From UBA6623 sp965238125 (GTDB taxonomy: Bacteria > Acidobacteriota > Terriglobia > Bryobacterales > UBA6623): a DNA stretch of 64,000 nt. Shown piece after piece: positions 26,048-35,422 of this stretch (position 1 is the stretch's first letter; every line of letters begins with the position of its first letter). Made by a program: the position numbers and the translations under genes. The DNA lies in the NCBI GenBank assembly GCA_965238125.1, contig OZ250179.1:4464001-4528000 (forward strand). The letters are read 5' to 3'. The notes beneath the pieces were generated by a model that had not been told where the DNA came from, did no database searches, and saw nothing but the letters and a program-made list of their open reading frames with translations.

Positions 26048-27708
26048 CCCGCATTTCCAATTTGATTCAGACCTCTCGACCTTCCGGCGGCCTTGAGCGT
26101 CTTTATTCATAGGGGCTAGAGCCCGCTGAGGACGCCATGGAGGCCAACACCCAATGGGTGAAAAACAAACCAAGCCATTCCAGCTAAGTTTCAACGGCTC
26201 GTTGAAAGTCGATTTCCAGGGATCGCACGTCACTTCCGACGGTGGCCTGATTTTGGTTCGCGAACTGGACGAACGGCTCGGTCTCGGAGAACTGATTGAC
26301 GAGCATCTCAGCGACTCCCGGCAAGGCACCAACAAGCAGTTCACGCTCGCTGATCTGTTGCGGCAGTCGATCTACAGCCGCTTGGCAGGCTACGAGGACG
26401 TCAACGACGCCGTCCGAGTGTCGGCTGACCCGACGTTTCGCTTGATCGGCTCGCAGAAGATCTGGGATCGCGGTGCGGCCTTAACCTCGACGCTGCACGG
26501 CTTCGAGACGGAGATGCTGGCGAGCGAAGAGAACCTGCTGGGGCTGATGGCGCTGAACCGAGAGCTGGTCGGGCAAGCGGAGGCGTTCGACGACTCCGAG
26601 CGGGTCGTTCTGGACATGGACTCCACCGAGAGTCCGGTCCATGGCCAACAGGAAGGCAGTGCCTACAACGGACACTTCGAGTCGGTCTGCTACCACCCGT
26701 TGCTTTTGTTCAACGGTCATGGTGATTGCCTCGCTGCCAAGCTGCGTCCCGGCAACGTGCACAGCGCCGAGGACTGGGATGAGCTATTGTTGCCGGAGAT
26801 CGAGCGCCAACAGGCTGCGGGCAAGCAGGTCGCCTTCCGGGGCGATGCCGCCTTTGCCAAGCCGGAGATCTACGAGGCGCTGGAGGAGCGCGGCGCGGAC
26901 TACGCGATCCGCATTCCGGCCAATAAGAACCTGGAGCTGGAGATCGAAGACATCCTGTTTCGTCCGCCGGGGAGGCCCGGCCGCAAGCCGCTAGTGCGCT
27001 ACAAGAGATTTCGCTATCAGGCGGAGAGCTGGAAGGGGCCGAGACGAGTTGTCGCCAAGGTCGAGCACCACCAGGGCGAGCTATTCGCGCGCGTCGGTTT
27101 TATCGTGACGAACATGAGCTTGCCAAGCCGGTCGGTGGTGCGTTTCTACAACAAGCGCGGCACGGCGGAGCAGTGGATCAAAGAAGGTAAGCAAGCGACG
27201 CACTGGACGCGGCTGTCGTGCCATCGCTTCCGGGCGAACGAGGTGCGCTTGCAGTTAAGCGTGCCGGCCTACAACCTGGGCAACCTGTGGCGGCGACTCG
27301 GGTTGCCGCACAGGATCAAGACGTGGTCACTGACGAGCTTGCAGCAGCGGTTGATGAAGACGGGCGGCAGATTGGTCAAGCACGCGCGGTACTACTGGGT
27401 GCTCTTGGCCGAGGGACATCTGAACCGGCGGCTGTTTGGCGACATGCTGCGGAGGATCTGGGTGCTGCCTGTGCCGGGTGGTTAGCACCGCACTTGGCGA
27501 ATGCGAAATCTGTGTACTGAGGACGGAAGCTCGGAGGGGTGTCTGCGAAATTGACTTCGCAGCGGCGGATCAGCCCCCATGAGGGGCAAGAAGGGGGCTC
27601 GATCGGTCCCGCCTCAGCCGCCGCCTCTTTCGGGTGGAGAAATGGTTGCGCTTCGCCGGGTGAGGGTGTAGACTCGTGCCGTCAGAGGAGCCAAATCGGA
27701 AATCCTGG
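26048..27708 (+). mobile_element. IS1380-family insertion sequence, copy 2
   Basis: 1,661 bp inside the same TonB receptor gene, 712 bp from copy 1 and in the opposite orientation. Ends are CCCGCATTTCC and GGAAATCCTGG, flanked by TTAAC and TTAAT (4-bp TTAA duplication, or 5 bp with one change). The ~220-bp segment after the transposase differs from copies 1 and 3, so it is a distinct sub-lineage. Confidence 0.9.
26154..27485 (+). CDS. IS1380-family transposase
   Basis: Intact 443-residue DDE transposase. The N-terminal region has TSDGGLILVRELDERLGLG. Catalytic-core landmarks are LDMDSTESPVHGQQEG (first Asp), FRGDAAFAKPEIYEALEERG (second Asp region), and RFYNKRGTAEQWIKEGKQATHW with the expected Glu. 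The C-terminus ends PVPGG. It starts at the ATG after an AACACCCA leader shared by all copies. It differs from copy 3 at scattered residues but has no visible lesion, so it is probably functional. Confidence 0.92.
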   Translation: MGEKQTKPFQLSFNGSLKVDFQGSHVTSDGGLILVRELDERLGLGELIDEHLSDSRQGTNKQFTLADLLRQSIYSRLAGYEDVNDAVRVSADPTFRLIGSQKIWDRGAALTSTLHGFETEMLASEENLLGLMALNRELVGQAEAFDDSERVVLDMDSTESPVHGQQEGSAYNGHFESVCYHPLLLFNGHGDCLAAKLRPGNVHSAEDWDELLLPEIERQQAAGKQVAFRGDAAFAKPEIYEALEERGADYAIRIPANKNLELEIEDILFRPPGRPGRKPLVRYKRFRYQAESWKGPRRVVAKVEHHQGELFARVGFIVTNMSLPSRSVVRFYNKRGTAEQWIKEGKQATHWTRLSCHRFRANEVRLQLSVPAYNLGNLWRRLGLPHRIKTWSLTSLQQRLMKTGGRLVKHARYYWVLLAEGHLNRRLFGDMLRRIWVLPVPGG

Positions 27709-29577
27709 TTAATACCTTTCAATGCCACGCCCAACTCATTCAACAACGGATTCATTTTTGTCGACGGCAGCGGCACGAGAGCATCCATCGTTCCCGCCAT
27801 TGAGGGACTCTCGGCGCCGTTGAGCGACTTTGCCAACGGCTTCGCTACCGTCTTTCAGCAGGGCTCGAAAGCACTTCACGGTGGCCGCACGTGGTCCGCG
27901 AACCTGTTTCTCCAGGATGACTGGAAGCTCACAAGCAACCTCACTTTGAATCTCGGGCTGCGCTGGGAATACAACACGGCTTTGACGGATTCAAGAGACC
28001 GCGGAACTGCCTTGCGGCCAGGCCGACAGTCCGAGGTTTTTCCGGATGCGCCGGTAGGTTTGGTTTACCCCGGCGACGCGGGGGGTTTCACGCTCCACCT
28101 ACGGAGAGGACTGGAACAACTTCGCTCCGCGTTTCGGTTTTGCCTGGGACGTTCTCAAGAACGGACGGCTTGCCCTGCGGGGCGGCTACGGCCTGTTCTA
28201 TGACCTTCACAACTTCGATCTGACATTCGGTCTGGTCAGGGCGCCCCCGTACGCCATTCAGCCGCTGGTACTTTTCACGGACTATGCCAATCCTTGGGAG
28301 GGGTCGCGGATCAATCCGATTCCACAACCCTTTCCACATGTTCCTCCGGAGCCCGGTGGGCACTTTGACTTTGCTGCGGTGGCCCCGGTCAGCTTCCAGG
28401 GAATTGATCCCACTCTGCGCACGCCTTACGGCCAGCAGTGGAGCCTGCAAATGCAATACGAGTTGCGGCCCAACTGGCTCCTGGAGGTGGGCTATGTGGG
28501 ATCCAACGGGGTCAAACTCTATAACGTGCAAGAGGCCAACGCGGCCGTGGCCGGTCTGGGGGCTAACGCCGGCAACACTGATTTCCGTCGCGTCCTGAAT
28601 CAGGACCATCCCCAGAACCCGCAGTTTGGAGGCGCGGTCTTCGGAAGCATCCCGCTTTTTCGAAGCGACCGCAACTCCAACTACAACGGCCTGCAGGTGA
28701 ATCTCACCAAGCGGTTTTCCGGCGGGTTGCAGATGACCCACGCTTACACTTGGTCCCACGCCATCGATTCGGGATCGGACCAGCTCATCAATGACCGACC
28801 GGATGACGGAAAGGCCTTACGGGGTCATGCCGACTACGATCGCCGCAATATGTATGTGGGAACCTATGTCTACGAACTTCCGTGGTATCAGAGCCAAACC
28901 GGACCGCTGGGCAAGTTCTTGGGAGGCTGGGGAGTATCGGGCGTGACGACGATTCGCAGCGGCGCTCCGTTTGCGGTGACGGAGCCCAGCGACCGCTGCC
29001 TGTGCGGGGTCAACCTCGTGCAAACCCCCGACTACATCGGCGGCGAAATCGCCTTTCACGACCCCCGCTCGACGAATGCGGTTCCCGGCCGGCCGAATTC
29101 CTGGTTCGACGGCACGGGCGGCGGGACCCCCACCGCGGAGACCAACCCCTATTTTCGCCGGGTGGGATCCGCGCCGGTTTATGAGCTGGGGGCAGGGCGC
29201 TTCGGCAACTTCGGGCGAAACGTCTTGCGCGGTCCCGGATTTGTGGACTGGCAGCTTTCCGCGTTCAAGCGCACGAAAATCACCGAAAGCCAGAGCTTGG
29301 AATTCCGCGCCGAGTTTTTCAATCTCTTCAATCAGGCCCAGTTTCGAAACCCGGTGGGCGACATCGGGTCGGTGAACTTCGGCCGCGTGCTCGAGACGCT
29401 TGACCCGCGCCTGATTCAGTTTTCGCTGCGCTATATGTTTTGAAGGTTTGAGGGGTTTTTCGGGTGCGCGCGCGACCCTGTGTTGGCTTGGCTCATCGCT
29501 TGCGCTCGGGGCTCTGATTCAAGACCGCAGGATCGATTCTATCGAGCTGATCATACAACTCACTGGCTGGCCATCGA

Positions 29578-29736
29578 TCAAAACACCGTATAGATGAAGG
29601 GAGCCAGCGCCGAACTCTGTGCGAAAACCAGCAATACTCCGAGCAGCAGCAGAGTAATCACGATCGGCAGCAACCAGAGCTTCTTGTTCTCCTTGAGAAA
29701 GAGAACGAACTCGGCGATCACCGCCAGTTTGCTCAT
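29578..29736 (-). CDS. Small membrane protein, DUF5989-like
   Basis: A 52-residue protein: basic/aromatic N-terminus (EFVLFLKENKKLWLLP), one transmembrane helix (IVITLLLLGVLLVF) and the ending SSALAPFIYTVF. This short layout with the terminal APFIYTxF matches the DUF5989 family as I remember it; those proteins usually sit beside SxtJ-like and carbamoyltransferase genes in glycan clusters. No such neighbours exist here: the TonB receptor pseudogene is on one side and a TIM-barrel gene on the other. Function is unknown. Confidence 0.65.
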   Translation of the reverse strand: MSKLAVIAEFVLFLKENKKLWLLPIVITLLLLGVLLVFAQSSALAPFIYTVF

Positions 29737-29769
29737 GATTTGCTCCGACCCTTGAATTGCGATCAGGGT

Positions 29770-29825
29770 GAGACAAGCTGAGAGCTTGTCTCAACTGTTG
29801 GCTAGGACCGGCACGAGTGCCGGTC
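29770..29825 (-). repeat. Twin-hairpin repeat, copy 3 (reverse orientation)
   Basis: GAGACAAGCT-GAG-AGCTTGTCTC (10-bp stem) and GACCGGCAC-GA-GTGCCGGTC (9-bp stem), joined by AACTGTTGGCTAG. Relative to the other copies the second stem is fully changed (GACAAA/TTTGTC to GACCGG/CCGGTC), but the CAC-GA-GTG centre is kept. Confidence 0.7.
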
Positions 29826-29874
29826 GCTACCCGGCCGCGGACTCGATTCGCGGGCGACCCCAACCCGATCCCGA

Positions 29875-30867
29875 TCACTCGCCAAACGCCGCATCAAACG
29901 CCAGATTCGACGGCGCGAAGTCCACGCGTTTCGTGAACTCGCAAGCCTCGGTCGCACCACGCTCGCGCTCCATGCCGCTGTCTTCCCACTCGATCGACAG
30001 AGGACCGGTATAGCCGATGTGGTTGAGGGTGCGGATGATCTCTTCGAAATCGACGCCGCCGTGTCCCAGCGAACGGAAATCCCAACCGCGATCCGGATGC
30101 CCGAAGCTCAGATGCGATCCCAAGATACCCGTGCGGCCGTCCAACTGCCGCGCCGAGTCTTTCATGTGAACGTGATAGATGCGGTCGTTGAACTCCTGCA
30201 GAAACCGAACTGGGTCGACCATTTGCCAGTGCAGGTGGCTCGGGTCGAAATTGAAACCGAACGCCTCGCGCCCGCCGATCGCGTCGATCGCGCGTTGCGC
30301 CGTGACGATATCGAAAGCGATCTCGGTGGGGTGAACTTCGAGGCCGAAGCGGACTCCGCACTCGTCAAACACATCGAGGATGGGGTTCCACTTGTCGGCG
30401 AAATCTTGGAAGCCGGCGTCGATCATTTCATCCGACACCGGAGGAAAACTGTAGAGCAGGTGCCAGATCGACGACCCGGTAAAACCGTTGGCAACCCTGA
30501 GGCCCAGATTTTTCGCCGCCCGCGCGGTGTTCTTCATCGCCTCGGTCGCCCAAGCACGCTGCCCCTCGGCGTCGCCGGCCAATTCAGGCGGCGCGAAGAT
30601 ATCCGAACGCCCATCATTGTTCAAATCGCAAACCAACTGCCCGGCCAGGTGGTTCGAGATGGCGAAAAGCTGCAAGTTGTGCTTTTCGAGAATCGCCTTT
30701 TGTTGCTCGCAGTAGGCCGGGTCTTCGGCGGCCTTGAAGACGTCCATGTGGTCGCCCCAACAAGCCAACTCCAGCCCGTCATACCCGAACCCGGCGGCCT
30801 TTTCGGCGAGCACTTCCAAGGGCAAATCCGCCCACTGCCCCGTGAATAGAGTTACCGGTCGCCCCAT
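29875..30867 (-). CDS. Sugar phosphate isomerase/epimerase family TIM-barrel protein
   Basis: A 330-residue AP-endonuclease-2-like barrel. Metal-binding motifs of the family are present: FGYDGLELACWGDHMD at the second strand, GLEVHPTEIAFD, FNFDPSHLHWQ, HVHMKDSA and PLSIEWEDSGME. These supply the usual Glu, Asp and His ligands, so an isomerase or epimerase acting on a sugar or inositol-type substrate is likely. Cytoplasmic; no signal peptide. AGGAGG precedes the ATG at 30867. Neighbours do not reveal the substrate. Confidence 0.85.
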   Translation of the reverse strand: MGRPVTLFTGQWADLPLEVLAEKAAGFGYDGLELACWGDHMDVFKAAEDPAYCEQQKAILEKHNLQLFAISNHLAGQLVCDLNNDGRSDIFAPPELAGDAEGQRAWATEAMKNTARAAKNLGLRVANGFTGSSIWHLLYSFPPVSDEMIDAGFQDFADKWNPILDVFDECGVRFGLEVHPTEIAFDIVTAQRAIDAIGGREAFGFNFDPSHLHWQMVDPVRFLQEFNDRIYHVHMKDSARQLDGRTGILGSHLSFGHPDRGWDFRSLGHGGVDFEEIIRTLNHIGYTGPLSIEWEDSGMERERGATEACEFTKRVDFAPSNLAFDAAFGE

Positions 30868-30924
30868 GTCTATTGATCCTCCTGAAAGTGCTCGGCGAGC
30901 CGCCGGACACGCCCCGAGGCCTGT

Positions 30925-31776
30925 TTACTGCCGTCCGCCAAAGATGTCCAATATGGGCACTGGTCCCCCGCCGGTGACCACTGTGGGCATCACGCCATTC
31001 CATTTCTCTATAGCTCGTCCCTGAACCTCGATTCGCCGCAATTCCAGTAAATCCGACGTTATCTGTGCTCTTTGGAGCTCCAGTCCCTTGGCTTCAGCTT
31101 CGGCTCTGGTGACTGCCTGTTGCGATTCAAACTCCACCCGTCGCAAGGAGTTCTCCGCCTCCAGAGCCTGTTGGACCGCTTTCACCTTTGCCTCGATGGA
31201 CTCCTGGAAGGTTTGCGAGAACTGAAAGTCCGTGATGGAGATTTGTACAACTAGGATACCAGGGGCACGTAACCTTTCCGCCATCAAATTTTGAAGTTCA
31301 TCTTTCACCTGTGGCCTTTGTGTGATCAACTGCTCGGCGTCGAAATCGGCCGTGGTAGATTTGACCGCTTCCTGGATGTACGGCTGAATGACCCGGTTTT
31401 CATAATCCTGCCGCATGTCTTGATAAATTGTCCCCACTCTGCCGGGATCCAACTGGTAGTTCAAGGTGACTTCCGTGGTCACCTGTTGCAAGTCCTTGCT
31501 AAGAGCCGACACGGCAGCCGTGTATTTCTGAAGCTGGGTTGACATCAGAGCTACCTCTTCGGCGAAAGGAATCTTGAAATAGAGACCTTCATCTTTAATC
31601 TCGTCGGTCACGGCTCCAAAACGCAGCAAGACGCCTCGTTGTCCCGCGCCGACTATCCCGGTGCTTCCCATTACCACAATGAGGCAGGCAATCAAGACCG
31701 CGATAGCCGCGATCTTTTTACCCAACCCTGGCGGAATTCTAAAATCCCCAAAGTCTCCACTAGAGTACTGTGCCAT
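30925..31776 (-). CDS. Prohibitin-like SPFH/Band 7 protein
   Basis: A 283-residue protein with an N-terminal membrane helix (IAAIAVLIACLIVVMG, about residues 23-40), the Band 7 domain (GQRGVLLRFGAV ... EGLYFKIPF ... YTAAVSALSKDLQQV, ~45-200) and a heptad-rich region with AEAEAKG (~200-255). That is the usual layout of prokaryotic prohibitins, which form large membrane rings and act with membrane proteases. The tail PVPILDIFGG is typical. The ATG at 31776 has AAGGAG. It lies 57 nt upstream of the TIM-barrel gene on the same strand, so they may be cotranscribed, without a clear functional link. Confidence 0.9.
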   Translation of the reverse strand: MAQYSSGDFGDFRIPPGLGKKIAAIAVLIACLIVVMGSTGIVGAGQRGVLLRFGAVTDEIKDEGLYFKIPFAEEVALMSTQLQKYTAAVSALSKDLQQVTTEVTLNYQLDPGRVGTIYQDMRQDYENRVIQPYIQEAVKSTTADFDAEQLITQRPQVKDELQNLMAERLRAPGILVVQISITDFQFSQTFQESIEAKVKAVQQALEAENSLRRVEFESQQAVTRAEAEAKGLELQRAQITSDLLELRRIEVQGRAIEKWNGVMPTVVTGGGPVPILDIFGGRQ

Positions 31777-31838
31777 CGCTATCTCCTTTTATGCGGAATT
31801 TTCAATTTGGATCTTGCGCTCCTCAACTCTACTCCCAT

Positions 31839-31970
31839 GCCCTCGCCGGCCGGCAACCCAGCCTCGAAGCTTTGTAGACGCGAGGTGAGCGCCCCGCCCC
31901 GATCCCGGTTCTTCTTCGAGCCGAGCAAGCGAAACGTCGGACCGACGGAAATGCGGACGGCATCGTTGAG
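31839..31970 (-). pseudogene. Relic of an IS1380 transposase
   Basis: A 44-codon stretch reads LNDAVRISVGPTFRLLGSKK and then NRDRGGALTSRLQSFEAGLP. It aligns with the same segment of the intact transposases (LNDAVRVSADPTFRLIGSKK, then NWDRGAALTSRLQSFE). No other part of the element is recognisable around it. It lies just upstream of the SPFH gene and points to an old insertion that has been mostly deleted. Confidence 0.75.
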
Positions 31971-32198
31971 CCAGGGTTTCCAATTTGGCCATCCCAGCAT
32001 CCGTTAGGTTAGTCGAACCAGGGCCGCGGTGCAACAGTTTCCTCGCGGGCGTGCCGGCTTCCGCGGCCGAATCGCCGCGTGCGCCGCCGAAAATCGTCGG
32101 GCGGTCCGCAGCTCCGGCTTTCTCGGGCCGATAAGAAGTGGGAAGCGGACGCGCTCCAACGGCGTTGGTTGCCGTCGTCCCGGATGAAGGAGGCCATC

Positions 32199-32621
32199 GT
32201 GCCGATTCCCCGCTCTCAAAACCGCCGCAGCGTAACCATGATCGAAAGCGCCTTAACGCTTTCGCTGCTCATCTTCGTCCTCATCGGCATTGTCGATATC
32301 GGCACGGTGCTCTTTACCTACCAAGGTTTGGTCCAACGGGCTCACGCCGGCGCGCGCTACGCCGTCGTTAACGCCTACGACGAAGAAAAAATCAGGAATG
32401 TGGTCGCGTATGGGAGCCCCGACGGCGGGGGCTCGATCCTCGGTTTGCATCCGGAAATGGTGGAGGTCGTCGTCGAAGACATCGACAACCAAAACACCCG
32501 GATCGTCGTCGCCATCGGCAACTATCCGGTGCGCCTGTTCACGCCCTTCGTCGCCGGCAGCTTCAACCTCCCCCCCATCCTGGCCGTGCTGACAACCGAG
32601 AGCGAAGGCGCGACGACCTAG
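32199..32621 (+). CDS. TadE-like pilus assembly protein
   Basis: About 140 residues from the GTG at 32199, which has AAGGAGG at proper spacing; an ATG at 32184 is also in frame. The N-terminal RRSVTMIESALTLSLLIFVLIGIVDIG is the TadE signature: a basic run, a Met-x-Glu (normally VEFA), then one hydrophobic helix. GLVQRAHAGARYAV after it is also typical. TadE/TadF are pseudopilins of tight-adherence pili. No other tad gene is in the window, so it is an orphan whose partners must lie elsewhere. Confidence 0.75.
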   Translation: MPIPRSQNRRSVTMIESALTLSLLIFVLIGIVDIGTVLFTYQGLVQRAHAGARYAVVNAYDEEKIRNVVAYGSPDGGGSILGLHPEMVEVVVEDIDNQNTRIVVAIGNYPVRLFTPFVAGSFNLPPILAVLTTESEGATT

Positions 32622-32689
32622 CCCGAGCCGAGTGCGGAGCGCGGGGATCGCCGGACATCCGCGGTCTTCCGATCGTGTGAATCCTCGCC

Positions 32690-33160
32690 TCAGCCGCGCG
32701 TCACCCACTGCCGCAAGAAACCGAGTTGTCCGACGTGATACGCCTCGTGACAGCCGAGAAAATTGATCATCCCGCGCACGCTCTTGTCGCGCACGGGAAA
32801 ATCGCGCGGCGCGGGCGCGGAAAGCTCATCGTCGCTTAGCTCTTCAAAGCGGCGCATGAGGACCTCGGTTGTCTCCGCCCACTTCGCCAGCACCTCGTCA
32901 GCGGAAGGAAAAGGCCGCGGATCGTCCGCTTCGGCGCCGCGATCGAACCGGTCGCCCCAGCCGTGGTCGACCGGACGGCCCAGAGCCCGAGCCAGATTGC
33001 AGCGGCTGACCGTGATATGCCCGGCGATCCAGATCATCGGGTTCGCTTGATCGTCGATCCGCTTCTCGACGGCGCCCTTGTCGAGCCCTTCGAGGAAATT
33101 CCCCACTCTCACCGAGCAGAAATCGTAAACTTGCGAGCTCGCGTCTATAACTTTGTCCAT
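32690..33160 (-). CDS. DinB-family protein
   Basis: A 156-residue four-helix protein. The three metal-binding histidines of DinB/YfiT proteins are visible: H48 in WIAGHITVSR and the pair in CHEAYHVGQLG. The DinB fold is used by thiol-dependent transferases and by proteins of unknown role; the reaction here cannot be told. The start is the ATG at 33160. It converges with the TadE-like gene and diverges from the cyclase gene. Confidence 0.85.
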   Translation of the reverse strand: MDKVIDASSQVYDFCSVRVGNFLEGLDKGAVEKRIDDQANPMIWIAGHITVSRCNLARALGRPVDHGWGDRFDRGAEADDPRPFPSADEVLAKWAETTEVLMRRFEELSDDELSAPAPRDFPVRDKSVRGMINFLGCHEAYHVGQLGFLRQWVTRG

Positions 33161-33315
33161 GGAGCGATTCTATCGAAAGATGCGGTCCGTCCGACACCCC
33201 GGCGGCGCCACTCCTCCGACCGGGCGGCCGCCCCATTGCGATTCCCGACCCGCGCTTGCTAGGATGCAAGGGCTTTAGCGGCCTATCCCAGGCCTTCCGT
33301 CGGAGGATTCAGAAC

Positions 33316-34326
33316 ATGACACCGCGCCGCAAAATCATTGTGAGCTTGACTCTCCCCGCCGCCTTGATCGCTTTTCTCGCCGGCAATTCCGGCGGTGACG
33401 CCGTTGCTCGAGAGACGGTAACGAAAGCCACCGTCGACGGCTGGATGACCGAATTGTCGAATTGGGGCCGTTGGGGTGAAGACGACACGCTCGGCGCGCT
33501 GAACTTGATCACGCCCGAAAAACGCGTGCAGGCCGCCGCCCTCGTCAAACAAGGTGTCTCGGTTTCCCTGGCCCGCAACGCCGAAACCGAAAAGGCCGCC
33601 GACAACCCCGACCCGTTCGTTTTCGAGATGACGGCGACCGGCGTCGACGCGACCCCCGAATTCCCCTTCTCCGTCGACCGTTACAGCGTGCTCTACCACG
33701 GCTATGCCCACACGCACATGGATTCGATTGGGCACATGTTCTATCAGGGCAAAATGTTCAACGGCCACTCGAAAAACGACGTCACCGTGGAAGGGGCCAA
33801 GCACTATGGCATCCACCACATGAAGCACGGCGTCTTCACGCGCGGCGTTTTAATGGATATCCCGCGGCTCAAGGGCGTGCCCTATCTGGAGCCCGGTACG
33901 GCCATCTACCCCGAAGACCTCGATGCCTGGGAGAAGAAGGCGGGATTCAAGGTTTCCAGCGGCGATGTGGTATTTATCCGCACCGGACGATGGAAGCTTC
34001 GGGACGAGAAAGGCGCATGGTCGCCCAGCGAAAAGGCCGCGGGCCTGTTTGCCTCGTGCGCCAAGTGGCTCAAGGAACGCGATGTGGCGATGCTCGGCAG
34101 CGACGCCGCCAGCGAAGTCGCGCCCTCGGGCGTCGACGGCGTCCCCCAGCCGATTCACCAATTGGTTTTGATCGCCATGGGAATGCCGATTTTCGACAAC
34201 TGCGACCTGGAAGCGCTGGGCGAAGAAGCCGCCAAGCAAAACCGCTGGGAATTTCTAATCACCGCCGCGCCTATCCCCGTCGTCGGCGGAACCGGCTCGC
34301 CGCTCAACCCGCTGGCGACGTTCTAA
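33316..34326 (+). CDS. Secreted cyclase-family protein (KynB-like metal hydrolase)
   Basis: A 336-residue protein of the cyclase family (PF04199-type). It has an N-terminal signal segment (VSLTLPAALIAFLAG), so is probably exported. The metal-binding motif HTHMDSIGH (about residues 135-143) is the family's HxxxDxxxH. GGTAI-like features are replaced by EPGTAIYPEDL, and DVVFIRTGRW is the family's beta-strand motif. Family members hydrolyse N-formylkynurenine, isatin and related amides; the substrate here is unknown. The ATG at 33316 has CGGAGG. An open frame extends 60 nt upstream without a better start. Confidence 0.85.
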   Translation: MTPRRKIIVSLTLPAALIAFLAGNSGGDAVARETVTKATVDGWMTELSNWGRWGEDDTLGALNLITPEKRVQAAALVKQGVSVSLARNAETEKAADNPDPFVFEMTATGVDATPEFPFSVDRYSVLYHGYAHTHMDSIGHMFYQGKMFNGHSKNDVTVEGAKHYGIHHMKHGVFTRGVLMDIPRLKGVPYLEPGTAIYPEDLDAWEKKAGFKVSSGDVVFIRTGRWKLRDEKGAWSPSEKAAGLFASCAKWLKERDVAMLGSDAASEVAPSGVDGVPQPIHQLVLIAMGMPIFDNCDLEALGEEAAKQNRWEFLITAAPIPVVGGTGSPLNPLATF

Positions 34327-34392
34327 GCCGGAGGTCAGACTCCTGGAAGTGGCTCACGCAAGTGGCTACCCTTGAAGCGACTTGCAGCGAGG

Positions 34393-35214
34393 TTACCCCC
34401 GCTTTTGCTTCGGCGGCGCGGCCGAGACACCGGTCAGCCCACCGCTGACGGTCAAGATTTCGCCGGTGATCCACGACGCATTGGCGCCGCAGAGGAACGC
34501 AACGGCGCCGGCGATGTCGCCGGGTTCGCCCCATCGGCCGAGCGGCACCGCCTTTCGCACTCGCTCGATCATCTCCTCTTCGCCGACGCCCAATCCGGCC
34601 GATCGCTGGGCCATGACCTTCTTGTTGAAATCGGTATAGACCGGGCCGGGGCTCACGGCGTTGACGCGGACCTGGTAGGGAGCGAGTTCCAGAGCCAACG
34701 TCTTGGTGAGGCTGATCACGGCGGCTTTCGAAGCATTGTAGGCCGCCACGAGCGCGGCGGGGCTTTGCCCGTTGATCGACGCCAGATTGACGATCGCGCC
34801 CGATTCTTGCTCCCGCATGAGGCGGCCCGCCGCGCGGCAAGTATGGAAGGTCCCCGTCAAGTTGACATCGATAACGCGCTGCCAACCGTCGTCGCTCAGC
34901 TCGACGGTGTGACAAACGTCTTGCCCCAGTCCGGCACTGTTGACGAGGATGTCGATAGCTCCTCGTTCGTTCGCAATCGAGGCGAACACATCATCGACCT
35001 GCGCGCTGTCGGTCACGTCCAGCCGACACGCGTCGGCTCCAAACCCCTGGGAGATCAACTCGTCCGCCACGGCGCGGACCTTCTCGATCTGCAAGTCGGC
35101 GAGGACGACATGCGCCCCCTCCGCCGCGAGCCGCCGGGTAATCCCCTCGCCCAGCCCTTGGGCAGCGCCGGTGACAACGGCGGTTTTGGCGGCAAGATTG
35201 CGGGGTGCCGGCAT
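34393..35214 (-). CDS. Short-chain dehydrogenase/reductase
   Basis: A 273-residue NAD(P)-dependent oxidoreductase. The Rossmann motif TGAAQGLG (15-22), LVNSAG, a catalytic Ser in LASINGQS and YNASK (Y-x3-K) are all present, with the typical PGPVYTDF after strand 6. ADLQ at the end of strand 2 (acidic Asp) suggests NAD+ preference. GRWGEPGDIAGAVAFL and the C-terminal TGEILTVSGG fit the classical SDR family. The substrate cannot be inferred; the cyclase gene converges on it. Confidence 0.9.
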   Translation of the reverse strand: MPAPRNLAAKTAVVTGAAQGLGEGITRRLAAEGAHVVLADLQIEKVRAVADELISQGFGADACRLDVTDSAQVDDVFASIANERGAIDILVNSAGLGQDVCHTVELSDDGWQRVIDVNLTGTFHTCRAAGRLMREQESGAIVNLASINGQSPAALVAAYNASKAAVISLTKTLALELAPYQVRVNAVSPGPVYTDFNKKVMAQRSAGLGVGEEEMIERVRKAVPLGRWGEPGDIAGAVAFLCGANASWITGEILTVSGGLTGVSAAPPKQKRG

Positions 35215-35293
35215 GATCGGCTTACGAAACGATTCTCACGCGTTGAGAGTAGATAGCTCTAAGAAAAAGAATGTTTCGACCAAGGAGAACGTA

Positions 35294-35383
35294 TTGAGTG
35301 AGCATCAAGCCACCCGGCAAGAGAAGCGACAACCGACCGTGTCGTCGCGACAGAAGGAGGAACAGGGCCCGCGCGATACTTAA
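35294..35383 (+). CDS. Possible 29-residue charged microprotein
   Basis: AAGGAG at 35282-35287 stands 6 nt before a TTG that opens a 30-codon frame. The peptide is rich in Gln, Glu, Arg and Lys (MSEHQATRQEKRQ, ending EEQGPRDT), with no hydrophobic segment. It lies in the 208-nt gap between the divergent SDR and convergent thpR genes. It could be real, but a chance frame cannot be excluded. Confidence 0.25.
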   Translation: MSEHQATRQEKRQPTVSSRQKEEQGPRDT

Positions 35384-35422
35384 CCCGGAGCGTGGCTTTA
35401 GTTCCTCTACACCGCCTCGCTC

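Larger units (their letters stand above)
22789..29443 (+). pseudogene. TonB-dependent receptor (Oar-like) disrupted by two IS1380 copies and a frameshift
   Basis: Outer-membrane receptor. The first part has a signal peptide, a carboxypeptidase-regulatory domain (GTIVGRVTDPSDAVVIGA ... GEYFVEVEAPGF) and a plug domain (VVVDGATTN, EYGRNSGGTLILTTKSGGNEFHG). IS copies at 23650-25335 and 26048-27708 split it into pieces 22789-23649, 25336-26047 and 27709-29443. Removing each IS with one target duplicate rejoins the frame: PRKPP-YSSLDFDVNLGGP and GGNFNL-IPFNATPN. One further lesion remains: six Gs at 28080-28085, where five would continue YPGDAGVSRSTYGEDWNNF. The repaired protein would be about 1,098 residues ending in the barrel strand FSLRYMF, a normal length. 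The likely start is ATG 22789; a GTG at 22774 is also in frame. Confidence 0.88.
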
